Below, one piece after another: positions 34,370 to 47,400 of a stretch of 64,000 bases of DNA. Location: positions 26,993,253 to 27,057,252 of the forward strand of contig OY978525.1 of NCBI GenBank assembly GCA_963854835.1, given 5' to 3'. This DNA is from Megamerina dolium. Taxonomy: Eukaryota > Arthropoda > Insecta > Diptera > Megamerinidae. A program made the position numbers and the translations under genes. Position 1 is the stretch's first letter; the number at the start of each line of letters is the position of its first letter. Under the pieces are notes generated by a model. It was not told the origin of the DNA. It saw only the letters and a program-made list of their open reading frames with translations, and made no database searches.

Positions 34370-34860
34370 TTAAGAACTTAAATAGTTTAGAGTATTTTGG
34401 TGTGTTCCTGGTCGCAAAAAATATGAGGGCAATGAAGTGATTGTTTATTTTGATAGCCCACCAAGTAGCAGACACCTTAGTTGCGCCTGAACCTTTCGGT
34501 GGACAGTCAGGTTGGCTGTGTGACTCCAAGTGTTTTTGCGAGTTCATCTTGTGTTTATGATGGATCTTCACCGAGCCTTGTCTTCAATTCTTCATCCTCG
34601 TTGTTCTTCGTCTTCCAAAACAAAATTTCCACTTTCGTGCAAACCACTTCTGACACATACGTTCAGCTATAGCATGGTCACCATAAATTTCCACTGAAAT
34701 ACGATGACTGTCGGCAGCATTTTTCTTCATATTGAAGTAATGAAGTAAAACTCCCCGGAAACACACATTATTCTGTATAAAAGTTGACATTTCGGAGCAC
34801 ACAGAAACTGTGTTGTCTACTTTTTATCGAAATGAGAAATACTGAAAGGGAAAGGCTAAT
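34370..34860 (-). pseudogene. Mariner transposase relic, M3-like
   Basis: The minus strand starts MCSEMSTFIQNNVCFRGVLL at 34802 and continues FNMKKNAADSHRISVEIYGD, the mariner N-terminal helix-turn-helix. After a short deletion it reads EDPS then TQDELAKTLGVTQPT, the second helix region. The catalytic half is not recognisable. I could not find terminal repeats. Confidence 0.65.
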
Positions 34861-36703
34861 GATGACACTTCAAAATGACGGTGTTGCCAGATGAAATAAT
34901 GGAATAATAAACTAGAAGCGACATTTGCTATCAAATCCGCACGAACTCATTTATACTCCCAATAAATATATCAAAATCAATATGCTTGCAATTCTAAATA
35001 AAACATCAAAAAAAAAAAAACAGAAATCTAAATTCTATAAACAAAATAATTCCTGATACATGTAGTATTCATATAAGGCTAGGTAAATATGTAAAACACT
35101 CTTATAGATATTTATATAGCTTGAATATTTGTCAACATACTTTAATGTATGCTATATTAATATGATACTGGTTTCTGTTATTATCATCGTATTTCGCGGC
35201 AGAAAAAAAGCAAATATTGTAGCATGGGTTACATAAGTCTCAGTTTTTATGTATGTATGAATATGTATGCATACATATGTATTTATGTTACAAATAAATA
35301 TGATGCATATATGAATAAATATTATAGAGAGGTCCTTAACTCTATCAACGATAGAGTTTCAATAAATTTGAAAACGTCCATATTTCCGGACCACTCTAAT
35401 GAATATACGTACATATGTACATGACGTGCATAGCATGTAAATTTAACCATTATAATTTTATACTTACCTCGAATGGAATAGAGTTGGTTGACATAATTCC
35501 ATTAAAGAAGAGAAAAGAGAGAAAATATTGATATAAAAAAAAAAAATGATTTCGACAAAAAACATTCTGCCATACCGACTGTGATTTGAACATTAAGCAA
35601 ATATGCGAAATGTTATCATAGGTAGAAAACAAAATTATAAAAAATATATATCAAATAAAAATGAAAGTTTTAATCTGATTTCAATATGTGCTGTGCTTTA
35701 TTTCCTCTTGCATATTTTTAGGCGTGAGGAATAATGTTCTCACTCACTTTTGTAGGGAAAATATTTACTAAAATGTATATATATACAATATTTTAGTATT
35801 ACATTTCATGCACATTTGTATGAATGATATGTGAACATTTTTTTAGTATATAACTCTTTGAAAGTGATGCAGTATTTTGTGACATTTGTATTTAGATTTG
35901 CCTAAAAATATACTTGATATATGTGAGCAAATAAATTGAATTCTGCAATATTCTGATTTATATTTTTTGTTGGCATTTTGAATTTGGCTGTTGACCTGCA
36001 CATTTATAAAAAAATTCCATAACTTAACGCAAACAAATGTTTGTGCAAAATAATTATCCTGTCTAGATTGCATTTAAATGGTAAGTATCTTACGATATAT
36101 CTTTTTATATTTTTTTGAATGGTTGAGTGTTTTTGACTGTCTGTCTTTAAGTAAATAAGCTATGTTTTTGATTACAATTTTTTCTTTGCTGCTATAAACG
36201 AACACATGTTGTATTATGTTTTGAAATGTTCTTTTAATTTAATATATTGTATATATTTTATCGAATATTATACAGGGTATACTAAAATTTTACTTGTTTA
36301 ATGATGATAAATTTTAATATATATAAACTCCCCTAAGTAAATTCTCCTATCCAGTGAACCATTAAATTTACAGCCGTTGATTAATAGACAGATATTAGAT
36401 CGATTTTGGTTCGCTGAATCCGCTTCGGTCGGGTTCCATAATAGGTTCCTTTCTAACTTAAAAAAACTGAAAAATTGTTGAACAATGATATGTTTTTTGA
36501 TGTTAGAAAGACATGAATCGATGGTCTAATTTCAACCTATCATATCTCTCCTAACTTTACTTTTCTATATCAAAAAATTAGCAAAAATAGCCGTAATGAG
36601 CTTGTTCTTTGAGGTTATAAAGAAGCCCTATGAAGTCATTCGATTCCCACTAGATAGTCCCATTCATTACATTCTGGTTTATGTGTAGTTAAACTATTTA
36701 TTG
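34861..36703. other. AT-rich non-coding DNA
   Basis: No recognisable gene. The stretch at about 36340-36660 has ACTTTACTTTTCTATATC-type motifs reminiscent of the dispersed repeat at 52.6 and 58 kb, but too weakly to call. Confidence 0.45.
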
Positions 36704-37062
36704 TAGGTGGCGCAGCTCAGTGATTAGTGCGTTGGCCTTCTGATCCGTAGCTCGTGGATTCAATACCCGGCAAAGGCAATCTTAATATCGATAAGATTTT
36801 TTCTTCGAACGGTGCCTACCTGTCGGCAAGTACTAGGCAATTTTTTCCGGCAGTAACAGTGACAAAGCTCAAAAAAGTGATGTCTCAAGGGTTCTGTCAT
36901 TCGGAACCGGTTAATATATGTGCAAGCCTTCTAATATTGTTCAAAATTTAAGACGCACAACAATAGTGGAAGAGAAGCTCGGTGGCATCATATGGGGCCT
37001 TTCTGGCCTAAGTGTGTCCTTTCAGAGAGAGGGCAGCCACAATAATTTAACCTAATCTAATT
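36704..37062 (+). mobile_element. tRNA-derived SINE, subfamily B
   Basis: The tRNA-like head (GCAGCTCAGTGATTAGTGCG; B box altered to GGATTCAATACCC) and the common body are present. The 3' end differs from subfamily A: AGCTCGGTGGCATCATATGG, TCTGGCCTAAGTGTGTCC, then AGAGAGAGGGCAGCCACA and TTTAACCTAA. A short duplication, TATTTATTG at 36695-36703 and 37063-37071, flanks it. Confidence 0.88.
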
Positions 37063-37440
37063 TATTTATTGCATCTGTTTGTAAATTAGTTTTCTATACC
37101 TGTTTTTTGATGCACAATGTTTCTCGCAGTTTAAGGCTCCATTTGGACAATGATCGCATGCAAATCGTAAGTAAATTAGATAAACCTTTTTATCTAGGTC
37201 TTTCGTTTAGTTCTTAGTACTCCGGTAATTATTAAATGTACACACATGTGTAACATTGTACTCTGCATTAAATAGTATACAGAAGTAATGGACTTAACCG
37301 ATGTACTTCCTTAACCGATGGCTTATTAGATAGCCAATTGAGAATAGTATATGTACGTACATAAATCCATTTGAAAAAAACTATAAAGTTAATTTGTATA
37401 CTCAGACAAAATACAAAACAGTGGCGCAAGGCCCAGCGGG

Positions 37441-37630
37441 AAAAATTTATACACCAATGGGCGAAAGATTATCTCTTTAGGCGATGAACAAGATTTGTTA
37501 GTTTTGTGTGTGTAGTACTTACGATCTATGTGTGTAAAAATTTATACACCAATGGGCGAAAGATTAGCTCTTTAGGCGTTGAACAAGCGTTGTTATTTTT
37601 GTGTGTAAAGTACTTACGATCTATGTGTGT
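37441..37630 (+). repeat. Tandem duplication, two 95-bp units
   Basis: Unit 1 is 37441-37535 and unit 2 is 37536-37630, both starting AAAAATTTATACACCAATGG and ending TACTTACGATCTATGTGTGT. They differ at only a few positions, so the duplication is recent. No coding or known family match. Confidence 0.85.
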
Positions 37631-38079
37631 CGATATTTAAAAAAATTACAATTATTGCTTAACTGCTTAACTGCAGACACGGAGAAATCAAAAAGAGTAA
37701 CCTTGGAATTATTTATTGTACTTTTTAACTCATTACAAAACTCATTTAATAATTAATTTAGACAAGATGTTTAATGTAGATTGATAATATACTGTGCAAT
37801 AGCTATTTTGTTGTAGCTTCCATACAAACTCGTAGAATAAAAAAATATAAAAATTTAATCTGCCATAACTTACAAATTGCGCCTAAGGTAACCATAGGGA
37901 GAGCAAAGCTCGACTTACTTAGTCTTGCTACGTATGTAGAATTATATTGCTACTGGAAATAATTTTGAAGTGCTAAGCGATATTCCTCAGAGAAGAATCA
38001 AAAAGTTGTGTTCCAAAGTAAAGAAGACTTTAAAAGAAAAAAAAAACACAAATGAAAACTTTTGCAAAATAAGTTTATT
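37631..38079. other. Non-coding spacer
   Basis: Part of 37800-37930 (GTAGCTTCCATACAAACTCG, then CATAACTTACAAATTG) resembles one module of the GTCY repeat and may be a small decayed fragment of it. Nothing else recognised. Confidence 0.4.
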
Positions 38080-38290
38080 TTTATTAAAAACAGTCTCCAA
38101 ATGCTTTAGTATAACGGTTTGCCTCATCAAGAAGCATTAACAGTGTTTTAGGCCGTCTGTAGGAATGTCCTTCAGATTGATGGGACAAGCCTCTTGTATG
38201 GCCTGTACGTCCCTATTGCGCTTTCCTTTCATGGGCATATGTATTTTTCCAAACGAACATTATTTTCATGCAACAGATGTCAACTCATAT
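38080..38290 (-). pseudogene. Mariner transposase C-terminal relic, separate lineage
   Basis: The minus strand reads SFGKIHMPMKGKRNRDVQAI then QEACPINLKDIPTDGLKT and ends EANRYTKAFGDCF. This matches the mariner C-terminus after the third Asp (FFLF-K-K--MKGKRF-D, then IP---LKH, then E-FGDYF). It differs from M1, M2 and M3. The upstream catalytic core is not recognisable. Confidence 0.5.
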
Positions 38291-40587
38291 TTCTTGTACC
38301 GGCCGTGTAAACACACTGATACTTTAGGCGGCATATCTCTACTTCTATTTATCCAATTGTCCAATGAAATTTTAAAAAGTTGTCAAGAAAAGATGAATCT
38401 GAAAGATTCCAATAAAAAGTTATATTTTTGAAAAGTCGTCTTTACTTTGAGATGCATATGACATCTAGATTAACGAACAACAAGAACAATTTCGCTACTT
38501 CTTTCACTAAAATCACACACTTCGTTGAAATAAAGAATTGTCATATCAGAATAATGCCTTTTTGATATGTTTACTATGTACTTTACGTACTACTAGTTAG
38601 CTGTAATGAAGGTATTGCATGATTTCTTATCATCTAATAATAGGAATGAATTGCAATTTTTTTTTAATATGCTATTCTATTAGTCATATTGCCATTCACT
38701 ACCTTTAGTATTACTTATTTGTGCCACAATTTCAATAGAATTTTTTTCCCTTTCGCTTATACCCTGTATATAGTATTTAGTGGGGAAAGCTTTTGCTAAA
38801 GGTGTTTCTTTATATTTGAATAAATATAAGAGATTGCAAAAAATGGGAAAAAGTATTGCAAAAAAAAAACAAAAATACAAAATGCCACATGTGTTCATTT
38901 TAACACATGCACATAAAGTACACACACACACACACATACTTTATATATATCTTATATTAATTCACATATATGCGAGTATCGTTCACATAAAAAGGATATA
39001 TCTCTCGTTTTACATGTACGCAGGCATGTGAACGCATGTAAGGCAATTTAATTAAAAATCTCTGCTAATTACTACATGTTTCTGTACTCATATGCTCACA
39101 CTTGTATATATAATCACACAAACATTTACAAATATATATTCTAATATGCGTCGTTTAGAGGTTTCTCGGTTCAGCTTCTTTTAGCTTAAATAAAGACGAC
39201 TAAAGAGAAAAAGAACCTGCAAGAACATAAAGCAATTAATTTGATATTTTCCATTCATATTATACTTGTATGTAAGTAGGTACTTACATACATATAGTAT
39301 ATAATCATTTCATATGCATTTAATCTTATGACTGCTTTAAATTTTTCAACACAAAGAAATCTTTGTCTTAGTGAAGTAATCCAAAACAAGAGACTTTACT
39401 TAGAATATGTCGATGCACATGAGTACCTATACACCATATATAATTTATATAAGTAATTACTCACGTAAGTAGCATATTACTTTATTTTGCAGGTTAAAAT
39501 CCTGCCGTAGGTAGATACATTAAAATTTAAAACGTAGAAGAATATATTGTACTTTATGTTATTGCATAATTTAAATGTGTTTAATTACATATGATATTTT
39601 TACTCCGACTTGGTTTTATCATTTATAGGCTTACTTAAATTTTTATAAATCTTAATTGTGCTTACTGCAAATCAAATAAAACTTAAAAGTTCACAATGAA
39701 TAATATGAGAAAGAAATCTTAAAGTTCGTAGTCGTCTTACTGCGAAAATCCTATGAAGTTAGACCAAGCGAAATATGAGCTGTGGATCTCATAAACAGAA
39801 CACTAACACAATAACATAAAAGCTACTCGAAAATAAAGAATACATCAACATTTTTATATGTATTTTGTGATCAATTCGATCCAATTTGAATCCTTGGTTG
39901 GTTTCAATGAATGAACTCCCATTTCGTTTCTAATCTCAATTAAATGATGAACTTTGAAAGTTTATATCGTATACTCAACATCGCTCCCAGAGAGATTAAA
40001 TGTATAAATGACCCCAATTGATTTTTTACCCTAAACATTTTTGCGCTCCTTAAAAGTCCTGCCTTCCCTACAAATTCGGTGGTTTTATATTTATTGTTCT
40101 CACGACTGCCAGGTATTGACATACCTATCCATTATCTTTAGGGAGTCTTCCTTATAGAAAAACCTTAAAAACGTTTGAAAAGTCAAATGTGTCAAAAATC
40201 AATGAGTCCAAAAGAAAAATGATTCCATAATTCCCTAAGAAGTGCCTCTAGAGTAGATGGATCCCAATTACTTTTTATCTCAACATTTTCGCAAATATAC
40301 TCCTAGCTCCACTCTTTAGGGAGATTTCCATACAAACATGATGTTTTTATAAAATTGAGAAAACTGTGATTGCACTGGACACTCATGATCATAACCATAG
40401 CTCTTAGTTTTGTTGACAAGGAAGAGAAAGAAAATATATTTTACTATTTCTCCTTGAATTTCTCAGTTTTCTTGATGAATTCAAGAAGTACGTATAGAGG
40501 AAGGCCATTCTTGCAACAGCCTCAATTTTGTTATCGCAAAAGCCGGACACTGGCAGTGAAAATAATCCGTAGCATCTATATAATAAA
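38291..40587. other. AT-rich non-coding DNA
   Basis: No recognisable gene. A (CA)n run lies at about 38921-38936. The stretch 40120-40330 has GGGAGATTTCCATACAAAC-like blocks that may belong to a dispersed repeat. Confidence 0.45.
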
Positions 40588-40925
40588 AAAATAATAAATA
40601 TATGGCACTTACAAGCCCCGAAGCGCCTTTGGCTGAGCTTTTCTTCCAGTACTGTTATGTGTGTTAAATTGTGGACAGTATTTAGCTGCTTCCAATCGGC
40701 AAAACTCTTGTAACATAACTTTTTCTGAGCTTTGTCACAGAGTTCTTTTAGAATATTTTCGATGGGTAATTGTTACTATCGAAAAACTTGCCAATTGCTT
40801 GCCGAAAGGTGGATACCGTTTGAAAGAAAAGTATTTTCAGTATGAAATTTATGCTTCGCCGGGGATTGAACCCATGACCTACAGCAGAAGGCCAACACAC
40901 TAATCACTAAGCTACGGCATCCACT
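40588..40925 (-). mobile_element. tRNA-derived SINE, subfamily A, reverse
   Basis: Reading from 40925 leftwards: GGATGCCGTAGCTTAGTG (A box), GGGTTCAATCCCCGGC (B box) near 40865, GCAAGCAATTGGCAAGTTTT in the body, then the subfamily A end with GCCACATATATTTATTAT at 40590-40607. It is flanked by a near-perfect duplication, GTAG(C/A)ATCTATATA, at 40569-40582 and 40926-40939. The copy is more diverged than those at 29.9 and 56.2 kb. Confidence 0.88.
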
Positions 40926-40939
40926 GTAGAATCTATATA

Positions 40940-41650
40940 TTTGAGGCGAAATTGACAGTCGATTCTGTGATGACACCCAGAGTTTCTGTGTCGCAGCCTG
41001 GAAAGGGTTAACACGCTTCTTTGTTCGCCTAGGAAGGTATAAGAGTCCAATGTATTCGTCTGATTCTATCAGTATAGATAACGAAAACATCAGTTGCTTC
41101 CTGGATAAGACAAGATAAGATTGAGCAGCACCACGATCATGAGTGATCCATTGTGAATCCTGTTAGAACTCAAAGATCGGTGACTTCTTTTAGGAAGTTA
41201 AGGAGTAGGTTATTGTAGGATTCATCCACATACTCCACTTATTCTAATGCATAGCTGAGCTGAGCTGAGCACCTGTTTACTATGCTTTTACGACTGTTTG
41301 GCTGTAAAAAAGAAGAATGATTTTAATGCCAGTACTGCTACGATTCCGTGTGGATATCAGTGCGATTCTAGCCAGTGCGATTCTCACTATGTTATTCTCT
41401 TTATTTATGCCGTACACGCCGGCATCAAATATGGTTGCTGAGTGCCAGATATAGCATGAAGTGTGGCCCTAATACTCCAACTCCCTTTTTGGTCTTAATA
41501 CCATCTGTGAACCAGTGGTGGGTACCGCTTATTAAGTGTGTTGGTTTTATTTCCCATTCAATTATGTATGCGATGGTGATCGAGTACATCATTGAGGCTC
41601 GATTTGGTTGCTGAGTGTAGACATCGCTATTGCATGCTTTGTTGTCTTTG
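40940..41650 (-). pseudogene. LINE RNase H domain relic (LOA/R1-like), reverse
   Basis: On the minus strand the frame around 41420-41640 reads EIKPTHLISGTHHWFTDG, then IKTKKGVGVLGPH. This is the start of a LINE RNase H domain (WFTDGSKT-G-G-G) with its first catalytic Asp. Farther left, NRQTVVKA-like sequence near 41290 may be the DSQA--KA box. Stops and frameshifts throughout. The family may be the same as at 13.7-14.6 kb. Confidence 0.55.
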
Positions 41651-41675
41651 TGACTTGAATAAACCTCATCAAATT

Positions 41676-41860
41676 GGCTAGTGCGTATCATGTCGCGAAT
41701 TCAAACCGTGGAATGAAAATTTATTGTTTCAAATTTACCCATCTGTCGACAAGCGATTGCAAATACTTTCGACAGTAAGTACTTTGTGACCAGGTCAGAT
41801 ATGGTAAGTTGGAAATAATAAGGTTCCTTTAAAAGTAGCCCACATTTTTGATATTAGTTT
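41676..41860 (+). repeat. Degenerate SINE fragment
   Basis: The body matches the SINE family in order: a short head remnant GGCTAGTGCGT, AATTCAAACCGTGG in place of the B box, TTTACCCATCTGTCGACAAG, TTTCGACAGTAAGTACTT and AATAATAAGGTTCCTTT. It is the oldest-looking copy in the window. Confidence 0.6.
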
Positions 41861-43789
41861 GTTCCGTTGGAGCCCATATTGGAATTGGACACTATATTCA
41901 ATAATATCAAGAAAATAATTTTAGCTTCCGTTTTTCTTTCTCTCCCTCCCTTTCTCTCTCTTTCTCTCTCTCTGTCTATCACTCTTTCCTTCAATCAAGA
42001 GCCCAGACACAGTAGACTTTCCGTATAACTGGCTGCACGAAGTGTTTTAGTATAACATATCTCTTCTCTCCATATTATTCTTTGACATTATTTTCGTATG
42101 CTTTATCGTTTGTCGTTTGCTACATTTATGTTTACTATTCGAAATATGTAGTGTAGGAATTATAATTTTGTTCCCATTTGTTCCGCCTTTACGCGCTTCA
42201 CTGGCACTGTCAGACATTTTAATTTCATTCAATGTCCACCCAATGAACGCCTTCTGTAGAACACTCGAATAGTTGGTAGCATAAGAAATCTGACTATTTT
42301 TGTCTGTTTCTCTCATTCTTTCTTAGACACCCGCATGTAATCACGTACATATGTGTGTATAGCTACATCGAAGTACATATGTAGCAAATGAATAAAGTAC
42401 AACATGTAAATAAAGTCACAAAAAATGGGGGACTAGCAGAATTGCCACTATCTGTCGTTTGGTCCACTGGTTTTTTGTTTGGCTGTTTATACGGTTCATT
42501 CAATTATTGTACTATGTTAGTATTATTTGTGCCAATGTGTTCTATTGTTGCAAGATGGGCGAATTAGTCCATACTATAGATTCAGACATCTTGTTAATAT
42601 TAAGTTTAAAGAAGTATTTAATATACATATATTTTATTTTTTATTTATATATATAACAGTTATTGTTGTACAATAACTTTTGTAAAATATTGCGATATTC
42701 ATCTCCCTTCTTTTTGGTTGAATGGACTTTTATATAAAATAAAGAAAAGGGTAAGACAATATCCATTGTTTGTAAGTTTGTAGATGAAAAGGTGATAGCA
42801 ATTGATAGTAAGAACATTCTTTATACGATATTAATATTGTTGGTGACAATGATATTTCAATACTCTGATATTGATATGTAGTTACAATAGAATAAGACAT
42901 CTATTGACGTTTTGTAAAATGTAAATTGTTTATATAAAATATTTCAAAGAGTGTTAACAAGCCAAATATGTCATTGACATGTAATTCATTTACACATTTA
43001 CTATGAACTCTAAATGAAAGTGATATTTTTTGGAATTGTCATTTAACGACATTTCTAGTCTTAGACATTAGAAGGTATGGGAAGTTCTTATCCGAACTCT
43101 TCTCATATTTTCATTAGTGGTAGTGGACCTGACAGCGTTTGCAATTGACGCCCGCGAGCATGTAATCGACTCGGCTGGTCGAACTCTCTGCATGAGGTCA
43201 TAATCAATACATCGACTCTGATGATGAGATTAAAATTACAACAGGCAGTTGAAAGAATATTTAAAAGTATCACCGGATTCTATAGTACACAGAAGAAATG
43301 TTTTATTGTATCCATTGTATTCCCTAAATATATTGTATGAATATTTTTCTCTGAGCGGAAAATGAAAATATAGTCATAATATCACACAATAATTCTAGTT
43401 TAGTTTATGAAGCAACACACACAAAAGATATTCATGGAAGTCCAAAACTGATATTCAGTGAATCAGAATAACTGAAGATATTTTAAAAAAGAAAACATAG
43501 CAAATATAAAACAACTCGATGTGATTACAACGATTGCATTTTGGCTGTATCGACACAGACTACTATTCCTCATAATGCCTCCTTTCTGCAGTCTACATAT
43601 TTTTAGTCCTCAGGATGAGCACTTAGGAGCCTTATATTTCATACATTTCTTTTGAAGACAAAAAAAAAAAATGTTGAATTGTCTAAAAAAGAACTAATCT
43701 GAACAGGCTCTAAGGGCCCAGTCGAGCAGAGCAAGTTTTAGGGATCAATATTTTCATTGTTGATATTTTCATAAATATGCTCTATCGAA
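41861..43789. other. Non-coding DNA with a CT-rich microsatellite
   Basis: A pyrimidine tract of CTCTCT and CCCTCCC type occupies about 41933-41982. Otherwise AT-rich; the open frame 42047-42316 (minus) is not recognised. Confidence 0.5.
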
Positions 43790-44460
43790 CCTTAAAGTTG
43801 CTTTTTCAGGCTAATATACGACAGCATGTTCGCTTAATACCTTCAAATAGTCCCACAAAAATTAGTCCAGATGTGCTAAATTATGTGATCTAAGATTGAA
43901 GGGCTCACATCCGTTTCTGAAGATTATCTGTTACTTTAACAAATTGATGGATTCGCAGGTATGGTAAGTAAAACCAATTGACGATAATAGTAAGATTTTT
44001 TTTTTTTTTTTTTTAAGAAATTTTCTCCGGTTATGACTAAAGAGCTAAAGCTAAAGAGCTCGCAAATCACACAAGAAGTGTGTTTTTAGGTCCAATAGTT
44101 TTCAGTGAATTAGTGTTGCTGTAAATGCGACAATTGGGGTTATTCAGCAAACTCTTCAAATACACAATAAACTAACTTATATCAAAGGCATTGATATGAA
44201 GATTTAGGTAAGCCAAGACACTTACGTAAATCTTCTAGAAAGTCGATGGGCGCAGTCCAAGTTCTTGCGCAAGAAGGGTATCCATGAATTTAAATCATAT
44301 TTCATACTGATATGGACGGCAGCGATATTTTCTTTAGTGTGCACTCTTAATCTTTCAAAAGCCGATGAGAGCAGATCAAGTTTTTGCGCACGATGATGCT
44401 GAATCGATGGATTTGGAGCATCCGCACTCTACGCATTCTCATTAGCAGTACAAAAGAGTA
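43790..44460 (-). pseudogene. Decayed rosa-type mariner relic with duplicated HTH
   Basis: On the minus strand, about 44240-44340 reads RVHTKENIAAVHISM and LAQELGLRPSTF, matching the second helix-turn-helix of DD41D mariners (VRTEENIAAV, AQELGLS-STTW). A second, weaker copy of the same motif (RAQKLDLLSSAF) precedes it at 44345-44400, suggesting a local duplication. Near 43820-43890, LRSHNLAHLD then FLWDYLK matches the RSCDLTPLDFFLWGY region with the third Asp. The core between is lost. Confidence 0.5.
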
Positions 44461-47400
44461 ATACCTCTTAATTGTCTTAATTCTCTGAATAGTCATCTCA
44501 GTTCGCCGATAACATATGCTGTAAATTGCGTATAGCGTTCTGTAAATATTTCTTACCCAACACTGATTTTCGTTTTGGACATCCCACTGTACACATCTCT
44601 TCTTTTTTAAACAACCGAAGTGTTCACTGCTAGTTGCTACATTAGCGGTCGTTTTACATAGCCCACTGTATGCCTATCGACTATATTAAACAACCAAAAT
44701 GCTCAAATTTTTAATGAAATGATATTATATTAAATTTAATTGTAGTCGGCCTACGATATTCCATTGACTACGCAACCTCGAAACATATACTTCATTTTAT
44801 AATCATTTAAAAATTAATTTAGTAAATTGTACATTAATTTTTTGAGAAGCCCAAGAAGCCTGTGATTTGGCGTCTTCACGAGACATTGTATATAATTAAA
44901 TAGTTCCTTTATACTTTTGTTTGAATTTAATATGCACTATTGGAGGAGATGAAAAACAAAGCTGGCGTTCCTCAAAACTCAATGCCAAATGGGGAAGTTT
45001 GTGTGCAGTTATTGATTCTGATTTCGAATCATTGCTAAATTAAATTGTAAAGGCAAAGTAATCTACAATGAACATGGAAAAAAAAGTCTTCGGAAAATAG
45101 TATTGTATACATTTTTTAAGGATACACTATAATGTTTTGATTGGAATTGTTTATTCGTAGTGTACTCGTACTTTCTAGATTATTTACTCCCTTTGCATTA
45201 TATCTATCGGAGTTTCATCATAATTCTTTGATATATGAAATATGTACAAAGCAATGAATAAAATGCTGCCTTTAAAATTGCCGAAAGAATAATGAAAGAT
45301 AACAAATCCTAAGGAATAGTAGATTTTTTTGAGTACGACTTCATTGATTTCCAATAATCCAACCAACTATTCATGGTTTTTTGTTACTAATTCCTTTCAG
45401 TATTTATATGGCAAGTCTATGCTTCTAATTTTTAACGCAAATTCAATAAAATGATCCAAATTTAATAATTTATGAAAAATCGATAAATTAAAGTCGAGCT
45501 AAATAAATACAAATTAACTTTGCTCATCATATGAGAACTTACGACCCAATAACGATTAACTTTCAAAAGCTTATCGCTTGTAAAAATGTGTGAAAATTTT
45601 GAATAATTATGAAAATAATGTTTTTTTTTTTTAGATTTATTTTATTTTAATTATCAACTATAATTTTTGCCGTCATTCTTCTTGTTCTTCTAATTGTTGT
45701 CGTTGCTAAAATATTATTTGGTCGTAACTAACAGTAACAACAGCGGGAGCAGCAGCAGCAACAGCAGACATGTACGTAATCATGCTTTTATCATGGCAAT
45801 GCACACATGCATGCTTACTTTTATTATTGTTGTTTCTGCTACTGTGGGGATTTTTGTTTTACGGTCATACGAGATGGATGTGTGTAACTATACTATAGAT
45901 ATATATATATATATCGCACTATGCATTTATTTTTGGTATTGTGTGTGTGTGCACAAAATTAAGTTTCACAGCTGCTGCCATAGACATATACAAATGCACA
46001 TATCCCTGCATACATGTATGCGTGTTGACGTCACTTAGTTCTTACTTTTTTTTTCACAAAATGAGTTAATTATAAAATTTTAAAACCAACCAACTTACAC
46101 AATAACATCCTTACAAACAGCTGCATATGCAGACATATTAACTTGTGCATGTGCATGCATATGTACGTATGTACATGTGTGCCCCCATAAAAACTTTATT
46201 TTGTGCACATTTTATACATAAATACCATGTGTGTTTTTTTTTTACTTGCCCTCTTTTTCTTTATCCTCTGTTACTTGCTCATAATATTCCATATTTTCTA
46301 TTTTATTTTTGTGTTGCCACTTCTTCATCTTGCTCTTGTTACGAGTATTTGCTTAAACTGCTGGTGTACATATGAATTAGGATATGTGCATATATTGTAT
46401 ATGTATGTACTTGTACATATATTTGAATCTCAATATATGTATGTATGTGTTCATGTGCTCATGTACATTTAATATGTGTCCACACATTGTCGTCATTGCA
46501 AAAGGATTGTAATTAAAATGTAACATGTGTGTGATTACGCATTACTAAAAAGAGCAGAGCAAATCAAAGGATGCATACGAAAAATCAAAGAAACAAGTTG
46601 AGCTAGCAGACGATGAAGAATGAAAGGACGCTATATATTTCGAAGGAAGCAGATGAAGCAGAAGAAGAAGAAGAAATTTCATAGTTTTTTTTCTATTTAT
46701 TTTCGTCCTCAATTTGTTTATTTTTTCATTTTCATTTCTTAGCAATTATTTTTGTGAATGACTGTAATTTAGTACTATATTACAAGCATGTTTACTAGTG
46801 AATATTGTAGATATGAAAGAAGATTTTTTTTGTGTTTTATTTTCATTAAAATATGATAAATTCTATATAGAATTTAAGGTAGTGTGACTTAAGTAATCAG
46901 TTCGCTACAGTTAGACCTTAAACTATAAATATTTATATTATTAATGCCTTAAAGCTTCCGTGGCAAATGAGTATTTAAAGCTTTAAATTTCTTTTATTTC
47001 TCATTCATTTTCAAATCACATGACCAAGCCTAAGATTGTTAGATGAATTCTAATTTTACAATGATTTCGTGTACATTCTACATTCTGCTTTTTGGAAAGC
47101 TTAATTTCGATACTACGGAAGCTTCGAAACCCTACACCATGACAGATAGACATATTTAGTTTCAATAAGACGTTATTCTTCTGAAAGTAGGCTTAATTTT
47201 CATGCTATAATGACTCTTTACAAATATACTCTCAAGTTCATAAAAATAATCGTATATGCCGCACGACTATAGTGCTGTATGCTACCCCAATCTGGATAGG
47301 TGTTACGTTTAAGACCACGTATATGTTAGGCATTCAGGCGACAGACATATCGTCTGAGTGCAATTCGAGTGGTTAGGAGTTTTTGTACAGTATCTAATAA

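Noticed and set aside
45694..46038. 114-codon frame starting with Ser/Asn repeats
   Set aside because: The start is an AGC/AAC microsatellite; the rest is a run of TA/TG-rich DNA. No splice sites or homology seen.
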